A program made the position numbers and the translations under genes. Positions 11,640 through 23,605 of a DNA stretch of 64,000 nt are shown here, piece after piece; positions within the stretch are counted from its first letter, which is position 1, and every line of letters begins with the position of its first letter. The notes beneath the pieces were generated by a model. That model was not told the DNA's origin and did no database searches. It worked only from the letters and a program-made list of their open reading frames with translations. This DNA comes from Salvelinus alpinus (lineage: Eukaryota; Chordata; Actinopteri; Salmoniformes; Salmonidae), in assembly GCF_045679555.1 (NCBI RefSeq), contig NC_092110.1, positions 1,281,501 through 1,345,500 on the forward strand, in the 5' to 3' direction.

Positions 11640-14600
11640 TCACCGAGCGCCTCCTGGCGCACTCGAGGAGGAACCCTGGCGGCAACGAAGGAAATCATCA
11701 ATCAACGAACGGTCCAGCACGTCCCGAGATGGAACCCAACTCCTCTCCTCAGGACCGTAACCCTCCCAATCCACTAAGTACTGGTGACCACGTCCCCGAG
11801 AACGCATGTCCATGATCTTCCGTACCTTGTAAATAGGAGCGCCCTCGACAAGGACGGGGGGGGGGGAGGGAAGACGAACGGGGGCGCGAAGAAAAGGCTT
11901 GACACAGGAGACATGGAAGACAGGGTGGACGCGACGAAGATGTTGCGGAAGAAGCAGTCGCACAGCGACAGGATTGACGACCTGAGAGACACGGAACGGA
12001 CCAATGAACCGCGGAGTCAACTTGCGAGAAGCTGTCGTAAGGGGAAGGTTACGAGTGGAAAGCCACACTCTCTGACCGCGACAATACCTAGGACTCTTAA
12101 TCCTACGTTTATTGGCGGCTCTCACAGTCTGCGCCCTGTAACGGCAAAGTGCAGACCTGACCCTCCTCCAGGTGCGCTCACAACGTTGGACAAAAGCCTG
12201 AGCGGAGGGAACGCTGGACTCGGCGAGCTGGGACGAAAACAGAGGAGGCTGGTAGCCAAGACTACTCTGAAACGGGGACAGCCCGGTAGCAGACGAAGGA
12301 AGCGAGTTGTGAGCGTACTCAGCCCAGGGGAGCTGTTCTGCCCAAGACGCAGGGTTTCGAAACGAAAGGCTGCGTAAAATGCGACCAATCGACTGATTGG
12401 CCCTTTCTGCTTGACCGTTAGACTGGGGATGAAACCCGGAAGAGAGACTGACGGAAGCACCAATCAAACGACAGAACTCCCTCCAAAACTGTGACGTGAA
12501 TTGCGGACCTCTGTCTGAAACGGCGTCTAACGGGAGGCCATGAATTCTGAACACATTCTCAATGATGATTTGTGCCGTCTCCTTAGCGGAAGGAAGCTTA
12601 GCGAGGGGAATGAAATGTGCCGCCTTAGAGAACCTATCGATAACCGTAAGAATCACAGTCTTCCCCGCAGACGAAGGCAGACCGGTAATAAAGTCTAAGG
12701 CGATGTGAGACCATGGTCGAGAAGGAATGGGAAGCGGTCTGAGACGACCGGCAGGAGGAGAGTTACCTGACTTAGTCTGCGCGCAGTCCGAACAAGCAGC
12801 CACGAAACGACGCGTGTCCCGCTCCTGAGTAGGCCACCAAAACCGCTGGCGAATAGAAGCAAGCGTACCCCGAACGCCGGGGTGGCCAGCTAACTTGGCA
12901 GAGTGAGCCCACTGAAGAACAGCCAGACGAGTAGAGACAGGAACGAACAGAAGGTTACTAGGACAAGCGCGCGGCGACGCAGTGTGAGTGAGTGCTTGCT
13001 TTACCTGTCTCTCAATTCCCCAGACAGTCAACCCGACAACACGCCCTTCAGGGAGAATCCCCTCGGGGTCGGTAGAAGCCACAGAAGAACTAAAGAGACG
13101 GGATAAGGCATCAGGCTTGGTGTTCTTATTTCCCGGACGATAGGAAATCACGAACTCGAAACGAGCGAAAAACAACGCCCAACGAGCTTGACGTGCATTA
13201 AGTCGTTTGGCCGAACGGATGTACTCAAGGTTCTTATGGTCAGTCCAAACGACAAAAGGGACGGTCGCCCCCTCCAACCACTGTCGCCATTCGCCTATGG
13301 CTAAGCGGATGGCGAGCAGTTCGCGGTTACCCACATCATAGTTGCGTTCCGATGGCGACAGGCGATGAGAAAAGTAAGCGCAAGGATGGACCTTATCGTC
13401 AGACTGGAAGCGCTGAGACAGAATGGCTCCCACGCCCACCTCTGAAGCGTCAACCTCGACAATGAATTGTTTAGTGACGTCAGGAGTAACAAGGATAGGG
13501 GCGGATGTAAAACGCTTCTTGAGGAGATCAAAAGCTCCCTGGGCGGAACCGGACCACTTAAAGCAAGTCTTGACAGAAGTCAGAGCTGTGAGAGGGGCAG
13601 CCACTTGACCGAAATTACGAATGAAACGCCGATAGAAATTAGCGAAACCGAGAAAGCGCTGCAACTCGACACGTGACTTAGGGACGGGCCAATCGCTGAC
13701 AGCCTGGACCTTAGCGGGATCCATCTGAATGCCTTCAGCGGAAATAACAGAACCGAGAAAAGTGACAGAGGAGACATGAAAGGCGCACTTCTCAGCCTTC
13801 ACGTAGAGACAATTCTCTAAAAGGCGCTGGAGTACACGTCGAACGTGCTGAACATGAATCTCGAGTGACGGTGAAAAAATCAGGATATCGTCAAGGTAAA
13901 CGAAAACAAAAATGTTCAGCATGTCTCTCAGTACATCATTAACTAATGCCTGAAAGACAGCTGGAGCATTAGCGAGACCGAACGGCAGAACCCGGTATTC
14001 AAAATGCCCTAACGGAGTGTTAAACGCCGTCTTCCACTCGTCCCCCTCTCTGATGCGTACGAGATGGTAAGCGTTACGAAGGTCCAACTTAGTAAAGCAC
14101 CTGGCTCCCTGCAAAATCTCGAAGGCTGACGACATAAGGGGAAGCGGATAACGATTCTTAACCGTTATGTCATTCAGCCCTCGATAATCCACGCAGGGGC
14201 GCAGAGTACCGTCCTTCTTCTTAACAAAGAAAAATCCCGCTCCGGCGGGAGAGGAAGAAGGCACCACGGTACCGGCGTCGAGAGAAACAGACAGATAATC
14301 CTCGAGAGCCTTACGTTCGGGAGCCGACAGAGAGTATAGTCTACCCCGAGGGGGAGTGGTCCCCGGAAGGAGATCAATACAACAATCATACGACCGGTGA
14401 GGAGGAAGGGAGCTGGCTCTGGACCGACTGAAGACCGTGCGCAGATCATGATATTCCTCCGGCACTCCTGTCAAATCACCAGGTTCCTCCTGAGTAGAGG
14501 GGACAGAAGACACAGGAGGGATAGCAGACATTAAACACTTCACATGACAAGAAACGTTCCAAGATAGGATAGAATTACTAGACCAATTAATAGAAGGATT

Positions 14601-15029
14601 ATGACATACTAGCCAGGGATGACCCAAAACAACAGGTGTAAAAGGTGAACGAAAAATCAAAAAGGAAATGGTCTCACTGTGGTTACCAGATACTGTGAGG
14701 GTTAAAGGTAGTGTCTCACATCTGATACTGGGGAGAAGACTACCATCTAAGGCGAACATGGGCGTGGGCTTCCCTAACTGTCTGAGAGGAATGTCATGTT
14801 TCCGAGCCCATGCTTCGTCCATAAAACAACCCTCAGCCCCTGAGTCTATCAAGGCACTGCAGGAAGCAGCCGAACCGGTCCAGCGTAGATGGACCGACAA
14901 GGTAGTACAGGATCTTGATGGAGAGACCTGAGTAGTAGCGCTCACCAGTAGCCCTCCGCTTACTGATGAGCTCTGGCTTTTACTGGACATGACATGACAA
15001 AATGTCCAGCAGAACCGCAATAGAGGCAA
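11640..15029 (-). CDS. Gypsy pol polyprotein: protease, RT, RNase H, integrase, chromodomain
   Basis: The open frame has 1,129 codons and no stops. Domains in order are an aspartic protease (DSGA near residue 62), reverse transcriptase (YLDD at 378-381), RNase H (EVDAS near 526), an integrase HHCC zinc region (about 709-749), a DDE catalytic core (D779, D839 and E875, with 35 residues between the last two), and a C-terminal chromodomain (about 1060-1110, with [15 protein letters not shown]). The frame is -1 relative to gag and overlaps it by 70 bp, so it is expected to be made by ribosomal frameshifting; the first Met is probably not a real start. All catalytic residues that I can check are present. 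The protein copies the element's RNA to DNA and integrates it. Confidence 0.97.
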   Translation of the reverse strand: MPLLRFCWTFCHVMSSKSQSSSVSGGLLVSATTQVSPSRSCTTLSVHLRWTGSAASCSALIDSGAEGCFMDEAWARKHDIPLRQLGKPTPMFALDGSLLPSIRCETLPLTLTVSGNHSETISFLIFRSPFTPVVLGHPWLVCHNPSINWSSNSILSWNVSCHVKCLMSAIPPVSSVPSTQEEPGDLTGVPEEYHDLRTVFSRSRASSLPPHRSYDCCIDLLPGTTPPRGRLYSLSAPERKALEDYLSVSLDAGTVVPSSSPAGAGFFFVKKKDGTLRPCVDYRGLNDITVKNRYPLPLMSSAFEILQGARCFTKLDLRNAYHLVRIREGDEWKTAFNTPLGHFEYRVLPFGLANAPAVFQALVNDVLRDMLNIFVFVYLDDILIFSPSLEIHVQHVRRVLQRLLENCLYVKAEKCAFHVSSVTFLGSVISAEGIQMDPAKVQAVSDWPVPKSRVELQRFLGFANFYRRFIRNFGQVAAPLTALTSVKTCFKWSGSAQGAFDLLKKRFTSAPILVTPDVTKQFIVEVDASEVGVGAILSQRFQSDDKVHPCAYFSHRLSPSERNYDVGNRELLAIRLAIGEWRQWLEGATVPFVVWTDHKNLEYIRSAKRLNARQARWALFFARFEFVISYRPGNKNTKPDALSRLFSSSVASTDPEGILPEGRVVGLTVWGIERQVKQALTHTASPRACPSNLLFVPVSTRLAVLQWAHSAKLAGHPGVRGTLASIRQRFWWPTQERDTRRFVAACSDCAQTKSGNSPPAGRLRPLPIPSRPWSHIALDFITGLPSSAGKTVILTVIDRFSKAAHFIPLAKLPSAKETAQIIIENVFRIHGLPLDAVSDRGPQFTSQFWREFCRLIGASVSLSSGFHPQSNGQAERANQSIGRILRSLSFRNPASWAEQLPWAEYAHNSLPSSATGLSPFQSSLGYQPPLFSSQLAESSVPSAQAFVQRCERTWRRVRSALCRYRAQTVRAANKRRIKSPRYCRGQRVWLSTRNLPLTTASRKLTPRFIGPFRVSQVVNPVAVRLLLPQHLRRVHPVFHVSCVKPFLRAPVRLPSPPPVLVEGAPIYKVRKIMDMRSRGRGHQYLVDWEGYGPEERSWVPSRDVLDRSLIDDFLRCRQGSSSSAPGGAR
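14960..15029 (-). promoter_or_regulatory. gag-pol overlap, presumed -1 frameshift region
   Basis: Gag terminates at 14960-14962 (TAA). The pol frame is open across the 70-bp overlap and lies at -1 relative to gag. I see no canonical X XXY YYZ heptamer. The nearest candidates are CATTTTG and the A-run in GTAAAAG just before the gag stop. The mechanism is inferred from frame geometry and family knowledge. Confidence 0.6.
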
Positions 15030-15880
15030 AGGCGGTTGGTGATTCTCCGTTCCCTCTCCTTAGTCGAGATGCGAATACCTCCCAGCTGCATGGGCTCAGT
15101 CTCTGAGCCGGTGGGAGGAGATGGTTGAGATGCGGAGAGGGGAAGCACCGTTAACGCGAGCTCTCTTCCACGAGCTCGATGACGAAGATCTATCCGTCGT
15201 TCTATGCGGATGGCGAGTGCAATCAAAGAGTCCACGCTGGAAGGAACCTCCCGGGAGAGAATCTCATCCTTAACCTCAGCGTGAAGTCCCTCCAGAAAAC
15301 GAGCGAGCAACGCCGGCTCGTTCCAGTCACTGGAGGCAGCAAGAGTGCGAAACTCTATAGAGTAATCCGTTATGGATCGATCACCCTGACATAGGGAAGC
15401 CAGGGCCCTGGAAGCCTCCTTCCCAAAAACTGAACGATCAAAAACCCGTATCATCTCCTCTTTAAAGTTCTGATAATCGTTAGAACACTCAGCCCTTGCC
15501 TCCCAGATAGCTGTGCCCCACTCCCGAGCCCGACCAGTAAGGAGTGATATGACGTAAGCGATCCGAGCTCTCTCTCTTGAGTACGTGTTGGGCTGGAGAG
15601 AGAACACAATATCACACTGGGTGAGAAAGGAGCGACACTCAGTGGGCTGCCCAGAGTAACATGGTGGGTTATTAACCCTAGGTTCCGGAGACTCGGAAGA
15701 CCAGGAAGTAGCTGGTGGCACGAGACGAAGACTCTGAAACTGTCCAGAGAGATCGGAGACCTGAGCGGCCAGGGTCTCAACGGCATGACGAGCAGCAAAC
15801 AATTCCTGCTCGTGTCTGCCGAGCATTGCTCCCTGGAACTCGACGGCAGTGTTGAGAGAATCCATAGTCGCTGGGTCCAT
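14960..15880 (-). CDS. Gypsy Gag protein
   Basis: The 306-codon frame begins with ATG ([10 protein letters not shown]), 16 bp downstream of the 5' LTR. An N-terminal heptad-like segment (residues about 8-55) is followed by a capsid-like region (about 75-215) and a CCHC zinc knuckle near the C-terminus ([14 protein letters not shown], pattern C-x2-C-x4-H-x4-C), which binds the element's RNA. It packages retrotransposon RNA into cytoplasmic particles. The layout matches sushi-ichi-type Gag. No lesion is visible. The very short leader leaves little room for a tRNA primer site (see the primer-binding entry). Confidence 0.93.
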   Translation of the reverse strand: MDPATMDSLNTAVEFQGAMLGRHEQELFAARHAVETLAAQVSDLSGQFQSLRLVPPATSWSSESPEPRVNNPPCYSGQPTECRSFLTQCDIVFSLQPNTYSRERARIAYVISLLTGRAREWGTAIWEARAECSNDYQNFKEEMIRVFDRSVFGKEASRALASLCQGDRSITDYSIEFRTLAASSDWNEPALLARFLEGLHAEVKDEILSREVPSSVDSLIALAIRIERRIDLRHRARGRELALTVLPLSASQPSPPTGSETEPMQLGGIRISTKERERRITNRLCLYCGSAGHFVMSCPVKARAHQ

Positions 15881-15884
15881 CTTG

Positions 15885-15895
15885 GTCGGATTCTT
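15885..15895 (-). promoter_or_regulatory. Predicted primer-binding site, self-priming type
   Basis: On the minus strand the 16-base leader directly after the 5' LTR reads GAAGAATCCGACCAAG. It does not start with TGG, as tRNA primer sites do. Eleven bases (AAGAATCCGAC) are perfectly complementary to GTCGGATTCTT inside the LTR (minus strand, 16187-16197). This is the arrangement known from Tf1, where the 5' end of the RNA folds back and primes reverse transcription. The assignment is inferred from complementarity. Confidence 0.65.
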
Positions 15896-15896
15896 C

Positions 15897-16409
15897 TGTT
15901 ATGCTGATGAATGAGGACCCAAAAGCGACGTAATAGTAACAGAGTCTTTATTCCAGTATTAAACAAATAATGATTCTCCTGGATATAATCAATGGTAATC
16001 CAAAACAGGAAACTGAAATCCTCTCGTCAATAGAGAGGAACGCCTGGAGACGCGACCACAGACTGCAGGTCGCTTCGGGAAGGCACTGGCCGTAGCTGAC
16101 ATAGACACCTGCTCACACGCAGCATCTGAAGAAGGCAAAGAACACGACAGGGCGAAACAAGGACACAGGAACAGCAAACATCAAACAAGAATCCGACAAG
16201 GACAGGAGCGGAAAACAGAGGGAGAAATAGGGACTCTAATCAGAGGGCAAAATAGGGGACAGGTGTGAAAGAGTAAATGAGGTCGTAGGGAGAATGAGAA
16301 ACAGCTGGGAGCAGGAACGGAACGATAGAGAGAGAGAAAGAGAAAGAACCTAATAAGACCAGCAGAGGGAAGCACAGGGACAAGACATGATCAAAGACAA
16401 AACATGACA
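15897..16409 (-). repeat. 5' LTR of the Gypsy element, with predicted promoter
   Basis: The LTR is identical by eye to the 3' LTR. If the self-priming model holds, transcription should start near 16197 on the minus strand. A weak TATA-like TATTT lies about 32 bases upstream (16225-16229). This would give a U3 of about 212 bp and an R-U5 of about 300 bp. The start position is an inference. Confidence 0.9.
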
Positions 16410-16414
16410 ATAGC

Positions 16415-17065
16415 ATGTGAGTACTAAGCACCAACAACACTATTCCATCTCCTCTGCTAGTATAGCCTGGTCATCAGATTATTTTTGGCTTCAACCAACA
16501 CCTCTGATGTTCGCGGTCTTGCTAATGCTAACTCTAATACATGCTGCTTTGGTGTTTCTGACACCATATATAACTTACGCATGCCTCTCACAGCACATTT
16601 CTCTCACATCTCTCCATTCAGAGTTGTCTCCGTGTTGTCGCGTCCCATCTTTTAATAGGAGGGGATAGGGGGTGGTTGTGGTGGGGTAGAGGGGGCACAG
16701 ACACACATGGGTCAGCGAATGGGGTCTGAGACTGGCTCCAACCAGACCCCTCCACATGCGTGCACGCACATCTATACACACACACACATACACACTCGCA
16801 ATTTCCAACTAGCTGTTCCCCCAGACAGCTGTTTACTCACAGCTTGGTGTCGTCCAACACCATCCCTCCTGACCACACACACACACACGCAATAATATCA
16901 GTTAACCCAGAATAGAATCTGTTCCAATCTAAACCCTTCAGTATGATGGTTTGGTTGAAAAGTACAATACTGTGCCAATCACCTAGAGGGGAATTTGTAA
17001 ATGGAACGTAACACCCTTTTTATGCATTTTTCTCTCTATGCGTATTCGGACCTTGAATTTAAGTC
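16415..17065. other. Intergenic sequence without a recognisable gene
   Basis: Short AC-rich stretches occur at 16775-16795 and 16873-16890. No supported coding region was seen, and frames here lack motifs. Confidence 0.5.
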
Positions 17066-17205
17066 AAATCAATGTTTATTGGTCGCTTACACATTTTACC
17101 AGGTGTTAGAGTGAAAATGCTTATGTTACTAGCTCCTAATCAATGCAGTCAAATGTCAAACCATTAAAATGAATAAAAAACAAATGATAATAATGCAAGA
17201 AATCA
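17066..17205 (-). repeat. LINE 3' UTR fragment
   Basis: AAATCAATGTTTATTGGTCG and the following AGTGAAAATGCTTATGTTAC resemble the reverse complement of the L2-like LINE 3' end seen at 37610-37672 (CTACACCCGCAATAACATC...CCAATAATATTTGATTTG). This would make a short 5'-truncated minus-strand copy. Confidence 0.55.
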
Positions 17206-17977
17206 GGAATGGTGGGACGAATCCAACTTTTAACCTAAATCGAATGACATAATGACAATTTTTGTAGATTTCACGTTAGATTTAAATCAGTTGACAACTC
17301 AACCAAATGTAAACCAACTAAATATATTGAAATGACGTCTGTGCCCAGTGGGAAGGCTCTCCAAGCCGTTTTTTTGTTATTATTCATAAATACTTTCCTA
17401 ACCCTAACTAATATACCAATTGGTGCTGAAAAGGAAACAAATATGCGTGTATTTAGGCCTACATGGCTTTCTTTCATTGATCCATAATATTCTAAACCCT
17501 TCTCTCCATACATTCTAGTGAGTCTGTTGAGAAAATTCCAATTAAAGGTACACCAAATTTAAAGGGATGGCTTTAGATAAATGTACGGAAACCCCTATTT
17601 GTTTTTTTGTTTTTTATTGAATATTTAAAAACTACAATATACTTGCAATACTTGCAAGATACTTACTGAAACCCCTATTGAACAAAAACTCCATGAGAAA
17701 ATCTGTTGGCCAGCAAGTGGGGGGGGGGGGTTTCAGCGGTTATATTATGTTTATTCAACGCGTGCTACAAAGCCCGTTACGCACTTACATGAGGTAAGTC
17801 TGAATACCAACTACTGAGAAGTGTGTAGGAACGGCGTGACTAAGAAAGGTGTACATTTCCTAAGTCTGAATCGGGCCCATATAGCCCCACTCCCCACCAA
17901 AGACCGGGGTTCAATCAATGTGTCCACCCTTCCTACTAGGGTATTCCCACTTGTTAGTCTCCCTCTCTGTTTCCAAG
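17206..17977. other. Intergenic sequence without a recognisable gene
   Basis: No motif-bearing frame or known repeat was seen. A run of G lies at about 17720-17730. Confidence 0.45.
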
Positions 17978-18120
17978 TCAAATCACATTTGATTGGTCGC
18001 GTACACATATTTAGCAGATGTTATTGCGGGCGTAGTGAAATGCTTGTGTTCCTGGCTCCAACAGTAATACAGTATCTAACAATGCACAATAAATAATACA
18101 CACATCTAAAAAGTAAAATG
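17978..18120 (-). repeat. LINE 3' UTR fragment
   Basis: AAGTCAAATCACATTTGATTGGTCGCG is the reverse complement of a LINE 3' end, followed by TGTTATTGCGGGCGTAGTG. It is a second truncated minus-strand copy, closer to consensus than the one at 17066. Confidence 0.65.
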
Positions 18121-18146
18121 ATTGAATTAAGAAATATATAAATATA

Positions 18147-18712
18147 TAAACGCAACATGTAAATCATTGGTCCCATGTTTCATGAGCTGAAATAAGATCC
18201 CAGAAATTGTCCATACCCACAAAAAAAGATAATTTCGCTAAAATTCTGTGCACAAATTTGTTTACATCCCTCTTAGTGAGCATTTCTTCTTTGACAATAT
18301 AATCCATCCACCTGACAGGTGTGCATATCAAGAAACGTATTAAACAGCATGATCATTACACAGGTGCACTTTGTGCTGAGGACAATAAAAAAAGGCATTC
18401 TAAAATGTGCAGTTTTATCACACAACACAATGCCACAGAACACATGTAACCACGCCATCGCAGGACCTCCACATCCGGCTTCTTCACCTGTGGGATCTTC
18501 AGAGACCACCCACCTGGACAGCGGATGACACAGGAGTATTTATGTCTGTAATAATGCTCCTTTGTGGGGAAAAACGTATTCTGATTGGATTGGCCTGGCT
18601 CCACAGTGGGTGGGCCTATGCCTACCCAGGACCACCCATGGCTATGCCCCTGCCCAGTCATGTGAAATCCATAGATTAGGGCCTAATGAATTGATTTAAA
18701 TTGACCGAGGAG
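18147..18712 (+). mobile_element. Internally deleted Tc1-like element
   Basis: The left end (TAAACGCAACATGTAAATCA, CCCATGTTTCATGAGC) runs to about 18437. It is joined to an internal piece (CACATCCGGCTTCTTCACC) and to the right-hand region (TCATGTGAAATCCATAGATT). These pieces are familiar from a larger salmonid Tc1-like element, so the copy has lost most of the transposase. It ends next to a run of about 20 G at 18712-18732. Confidence 0.65.
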
Positions 18713-18734
18713 GGGGGGGGGGGGGGGGGGGGGT

Positions 18735-18785
18735 TGCAACTCAATATTAGGAAGGTGTTCCTAATGGTTGGTATACTCAGTGTAT
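18735..18785. repeat. Transposon end fragment
   Basis: CAATATTAGGAAGGTGTTCC and GTATACTCAGTGTA resemble one terminus of another common salmonid repeat. The rest of that element is absent. Confidence 0.4.
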
Positions 18786-19263
18786 GTTTGCTGTGTGTTT
18801 TTCCATTGCAGTCAGTCAGCAGCACTGGTGAACTGGAGGCGTTCATTTCGGTGTGTGTGTGTGTTTACTTGTTGTTACGTGAGACACATAAAGTAAGACG
18901 TAAAGGGCCTGAGAGCTTTATGAGTGGACGTATATTAGCTTGTTCTCCAGGCGTCACTGGCTTAGTGAACCTCTTCTACTGCTTACTCCTCTAACAAGAC
19001 AAAGGCTTTGCTCCCGTTGTATCTTCTTGACGATCTGTCTCCTCTCCACTCCATGGACGCGACGCTAGGGCTCACAGCACCTCAATGGACCCTACCTCCC
19101 TTGTCTTTCATTCAGGCTGGAACAACCACCTTCCCCATCTCCCCTCCTCCTTCTCATTTGTTCTCTTCTCCAATAAATCTCTCCTTTACTCCTTCCATTT
19201 TCTAGGAACTGTAAAAGCAGGACAAACACAGGAACGCAAAGCGACCATAATGAGGATAAACAG

Positions 19264-19264
<1 letters not shown>

Positions 19265-19355
<91 letters not shown>

Positions 19356-19370
19356 CGCGCACAGCGGCAC
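19265..19370. repeat. (TG)n microsatellite
   Basis: About 42 TG dinucleotides are followed by an alternating GC/AC tract (GCGCGCACGCGCACA). The pattern favours left-handed DNA. Open frames across it are low-complexity artefacts. Confidence 0.95.
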
Positions 19371-19874
19371 TCATACAGGCATTTAGTTTGGTTAGTTTAG
19401 AGAGGGGCCGGTTGGTAAACATTTGGACAGGCAGCCTAGGCCTCACTCCCGCTCCTGAACAATGGGAGATGTGAGGGGCCAGTGTGGGCTGCTATTATCA
19501 GCCGGGCCAGGTGAGCTATGTGAGGCCCATTGTGAATAGGGGTCGTATGGTATGTCCACTCCAGGTCAATTCTGAGACAGAGAGAGGAACGTGAGGGGTC
19601 AGTGATAAGCTCTTGAGAAAGCAGGTTTTACGAGCGGTGAAATCTCCCACCAGACAATGGAGTGACCCTGACTCAGCAATGTAGGGCCACTAGCCACTTA
19701 TAGAAGACGGTTGGGAGATTTCATGATCTCCATTCACACTCAAGAGACACAATGCTGGAGGAGTAAATATTGGGTAGAGACGGAGAGAGGTTTGGCTGGC
19801 GAGAACATTCTAGCTATGTCTTCTTGTACAATTAAGTGATTTCTTGAAGATGAATATATCAATCATGCAATATG

Positions 19875-20009
<135 letters not shown>

Positions 20010-20414
20010 AGCTGCTTACAAGGAGCATGAAGCACTTGAAGCCCTCTGCAGGGTCCCGTTCATTGTTTTCTCCAGTGCTTTAATCCAGTGTGTGTGCGTG
20101 TGTGCGTGCTTATGTGTGTTCCTGTGTGTGTTATACAGAGCTGGGGTCAGTTCCGAGTAGCAGAGCCTCAGAGCTGGTGTCCACTCCAAGAAACAAAGTG
20201 TTCCTTTATGCCTTCTTCAGATGACCATGAGGATACTTCAATGATGACATCTCAAAGCGAGCATGCCAATGCTGATGCTGAAGTGCATTCATATTTCAGC
20301 TGAACCTCTTTTATACCTACAGTATGCCGTTGGTACATGTATTTTGTTGAACACACTCTGTCAAACGATGAATGAGTCACTATGAGAATTTGATTATGTT
20401 ATGTTATGATGGTT

Positions 20415-20571
20415 TCGTTTTTTTTTGCCGTAGCTCATCACAGCTGATTCAAATAATCGAAGCTTGATGATGAGTTGATTGTTTGAATCAGCTGTTTAGT
20501 GCTAGGGCAAAAATCGAAATATGCAACCTTTGGGGTCCCCAGGACCGATTTTGGGAAACGCTGCACTAAGG
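20415..20571. repeat. Palindromic MITE-like repeat
   Basis: CACAGCTGATTCAAATAATC at 20440-20459 is nearly reverse-complemented at 20475-20495 (GATTGTTTGAATCAGCTG). The outer part reads GGGGTCCCCAGGACCGATTT, typical of a fish hairpin repeat. It has no coding capacity. The repeat at 54613-54742 has the same general plan. Confidence 0.6.
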
Positions 20572-20789
20572 TATCCATGCACGTGTAGCTCGTTAGACAC
20601 ACCTGAAGTCTCTGTCAGGGGTCATCGGCTCACAGGTCTCTCTGCTTCCTGTCTCTACCTAGTGTAGGGGAGGAGCAGTGACGCAAACCGCTGCCGAAAT
20701 AATCAGTCGGAAATGAAAACATCATGGCAGAGCAGACCCTATTACGCTGGAATGGGGGAGAAACGCTTGTGGGGTGACATCACCGTCCA

Positions 20790-20790
20790 T

Positions 20791-20823
<33 letters not shown>
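20790..20823. repeat. (CT)n microsatellite
   Basis: About 16 CT dinucleotides in the middle of otherwise unassigned sequence (20572-20990), in which I see no gene. Confidence 0.9.
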
Positions 20824-20994
20824 AAGCAGTTTTTTATGCCTGTGGATATGGGAACCAACGATTAGCACATAAACACAATTCCCCACCGACCATGTCTAAA
20901 TGGCCCACAGCTGGGGTTACATAGGGCTGGGGCTGAGCTAGGGTCGTCACCCAGGGCCTAAGGTTCATCACGGGGACACACTGTATTATAAACC

Positions 20995-21330
<336 letters not shown>

Positions 21331-22224
21331 TATACTCTTCATCGACTTATGATTACAGAACCATGACGTATTCACCTGTGGCCAGCAAACTGCTGCTGTA
21401 AGATTGTTTGTTTGTTGTTTGTAAAGGACCAATCAGTTGTCCACAAGGTTACCCGGCCCCTTCTCCAAAATATAACCACAGAATCCATTACTGCTATTCT
21501 CCCCAAAGTCTATACGATTTAGCTAAACCAACTGCAATAAGCAAAAGCTTTCCTTCAAATGTATAAAATCAAACAATAAACTCTTCCAGTCATTGGACAC
21601 AGAGGGAGCCATTGATTAAGGGTTTTCTCTCCCTCCCTATGCTCTCGGTCCATGCATGACCATGGACACACACTGCCCTGTTTGTCCCAGGACGGTCAGA
21701 GGGTGCAGGCCTGAGCCTTGGAGGGGCGGCACGGGGCCACTGGCGGACTGAGGGGTGTGCTGTTCACCTTTCTCCGACGGGAGCCGGAGAAAATCTGTGA
21801 TTCCTGTTGGTGTGAGACAAGTAAACAGAGGCTGACCCACTAGTGGCTAGCTCACTGCCTAGAGCGTGCGCATGTGTGTCCCAGGGCCTACTGTAGCTTG
21901 CCAAATGTCATGAAAAATGTGCACAGAGCAGCTTTCATGGGCACATGGGGTCCTCTTGCCTGTCAATACAGGTGCCCAAAGAAGAGGAGGAGGAGAGAGG
22001 GTGGTTTGGGAAAAGCAGAAGAAGGGTTGTTTACAGTAAGTGTGAGTGAACAGGTATCAGATTCAACAAGCTCTCACAGTCTCACTGCAGAATTAGACAT
22101 TTATCCAAACGTTTTGACACCCTGATTTGACTCCTCCTGCTCAGTATCTTTCTGTTTCTCCAAACATCAAATTTTGAAGTTGATCCAAACGTCAAATTTA
22201 TAAGGCTTAGGTTTTGGATAGGGT
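21331..22224. other. Intergenic sequence with one shared repeat
   Basis: No gene is supported. Positions about 22060-22215 (CTCACAGTCTCACTGCAGAA, then CAAATTTTGAAGTTGATCC) resemble 48720-48800, so they probably belong to the same interspersed repeat. Confidence 0.45.
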
Positions 22225-23236
22225 TAAAACAACTCTGTATATATCAATGATGTCGCTCTTGCTGCGGGTGATTCCCTGATCCACCTCTAGGCAGACGACA
22301 CCATTCTGTATACATCTGGCCCCTCTTTGGACACTGTGTTAACTAACCTCCAAACGAGCTTCAATGCCATACAACACTCCTTCCGTGGCCTCCAACTGCT
22401 CTTAAATGCTAGTCAAACCAAATGCATGTTTTTCAACCGTTCGCTGCCCGCACCCGCCCGCCCGACTAGCATCACTACCCTGGACGGTTCTGACCTAGAA
22501 TATGTGGACAACTATAAATACCTAGGTGTCTGGCTAGACTGTAAACTCTCCTTCCAGACTCATATTAAACATCTCCAATCCAAAATCAAATCTAGAATCG
22601 GCTTTCTATCTCGCAACAATGCCTCCTTCACTTAGCCTTCACCGCCAAACTTAGCCTTGTAAAACTGACTATCCTACCGATCCTCGAATTCGGCGATGTC
22701 ATCTACAAAATAGCTACATTACTCTACTCAGCAAACTGGATGCAGTCTATCACAGTGCCATCCGTTTTGTTACCAAAGCCCCTTATACCACCCACCACTG
22801 CGACCTGTATGCTCTAGTTGGCTGGCCCTCGCTACATATTCGTCGCCAGACCCACTGGCTCCAGGTCATCTATAAGTCTATGCTAGGTAAAGCTCCGCCT
22901 TCTCAGCTCACTGGTCACGATAACAACATCCACCCGTAGCACACGCTCCAGCAGGTATATCTCACTGGTCATCCCCAAAGCCAACATCTCCTTTGGCCGC
23001 CTTTCCTTCCAGTTCTCTGCTGCCAGTGACTGGAACAAAATGCAAAAATCGCTGAAGCTGGAGACTTATATTTCCCTCCCTAACTTTAAATATCAGCTAT
23101 CTGAGCAGCTAACCGATCGCTGCAGCTGTACATAGTCCATCTGTAAATAGCCCACCCAATCTACCTACCTCATCCCCATATTGTTTTGATTTACTTTTCT
23201 GCTCTTTTGCACACCAGTATCTCTATTTGCACATCA
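22225..23236 (+). mobile_element. 5'-truncated LINE
   Basis: The copy starts inside the reverse-transcriptase domain and runs through the C-terminal coding region into a 3' UTR (TGTTTTGATTTACTTTTCTG, ATTTGCACATCATT). It joins directly to LTR-derived sequence near 23237. Confidence 0.8.
22240..23135 (+). pseudogene. LINE reverse transcriptase C-terminal fragment
   Basis: The longest intact stretch (22327-22635) contains LLLNASQTKCMFF and NYKYLGVWLDCKLSFQTHIK, typical of the RT palm and thumb of jockey/L2-like LINEs. Upstream an altered ADDT block is visible near 22289. Downstream frames carry SFGRLSFQFSAASDWN-like text in other phases. A stop at 22633 and further frameshifts break it. Confidence 0.8.
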
Positions 23237-23605
23237 TTTATTAATAATCCAAAAGGGGTAGGCAAGAGAATGGTCGTGGACAGGCAAAAGGTCAAAACCA
23301 GTTCAGAGTCCAGGAGGTACAGTGTGGCAGGTAGGCTCGAGGTCAGGGCAGGCAGAATGGTCGGACAGGCGGGTACAGAGACCAGAAAACAGGCAAGGGT
23401 CAAAACCGGGAGGACTAGCAAAAGAGAATAGAAAAGGCAGGCGCACGAGAAAAACACGCTGGTTGACTTGGAACATACAAGACGAACTGGCACAGACAGA
23501 CAGAAAACACAGGTTTAAATACCCAGGGGATAATGGGGAAGATGGGACACCTGGAAGGGGTGGAGACAAGGACAAGGACAGGTGAAACAGATCAGGGTGT
23601 GACAC
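23237..23605. mobile_element. LTR fragment, same family as 59507-59919
   Basis: The segment shares GGCAGGCGCACGAGAAAAAC, CACGCTGGTTGACTTG and GGGGATAATGGGGAAGA-type blocks with the solo LTR at 59507-59919 and ends AGGGTGTGACA like it. The start is missing, so this copy is truncated. I found no target duplication. Confidence 0.7.

Larger units (their letters stand above)
11115..16409 (-). mobile_element. Complete Ty3/Gypsy chromovirus (Tf1/sushi-type retrotransposon)
   Basis: The 5,295-bp element has two 513-bp LTRs, gag and pol. It is flanked by the 5-bp target duplication ATAGC at 11110-11114 and 16410-16414. The LTRs are identical as far as I can tell by reading both, which implies a recent insertion. 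Gag and pol have no internal stops. The integrase ends in a chromodomain, which in chromoviruses guides integration to chromatin. Gag resembles the sushi-ichi lineage from which mammalian PEG10/RTL genes were domesticated. No envelope gene is present. Confidence 0.97.

Noticed and set aside
11784..12377. Plus-strand frame of 197 codons
   Set aside because: It is antisense to the Gypsy integrase and chromodomain and has no motif of its own.
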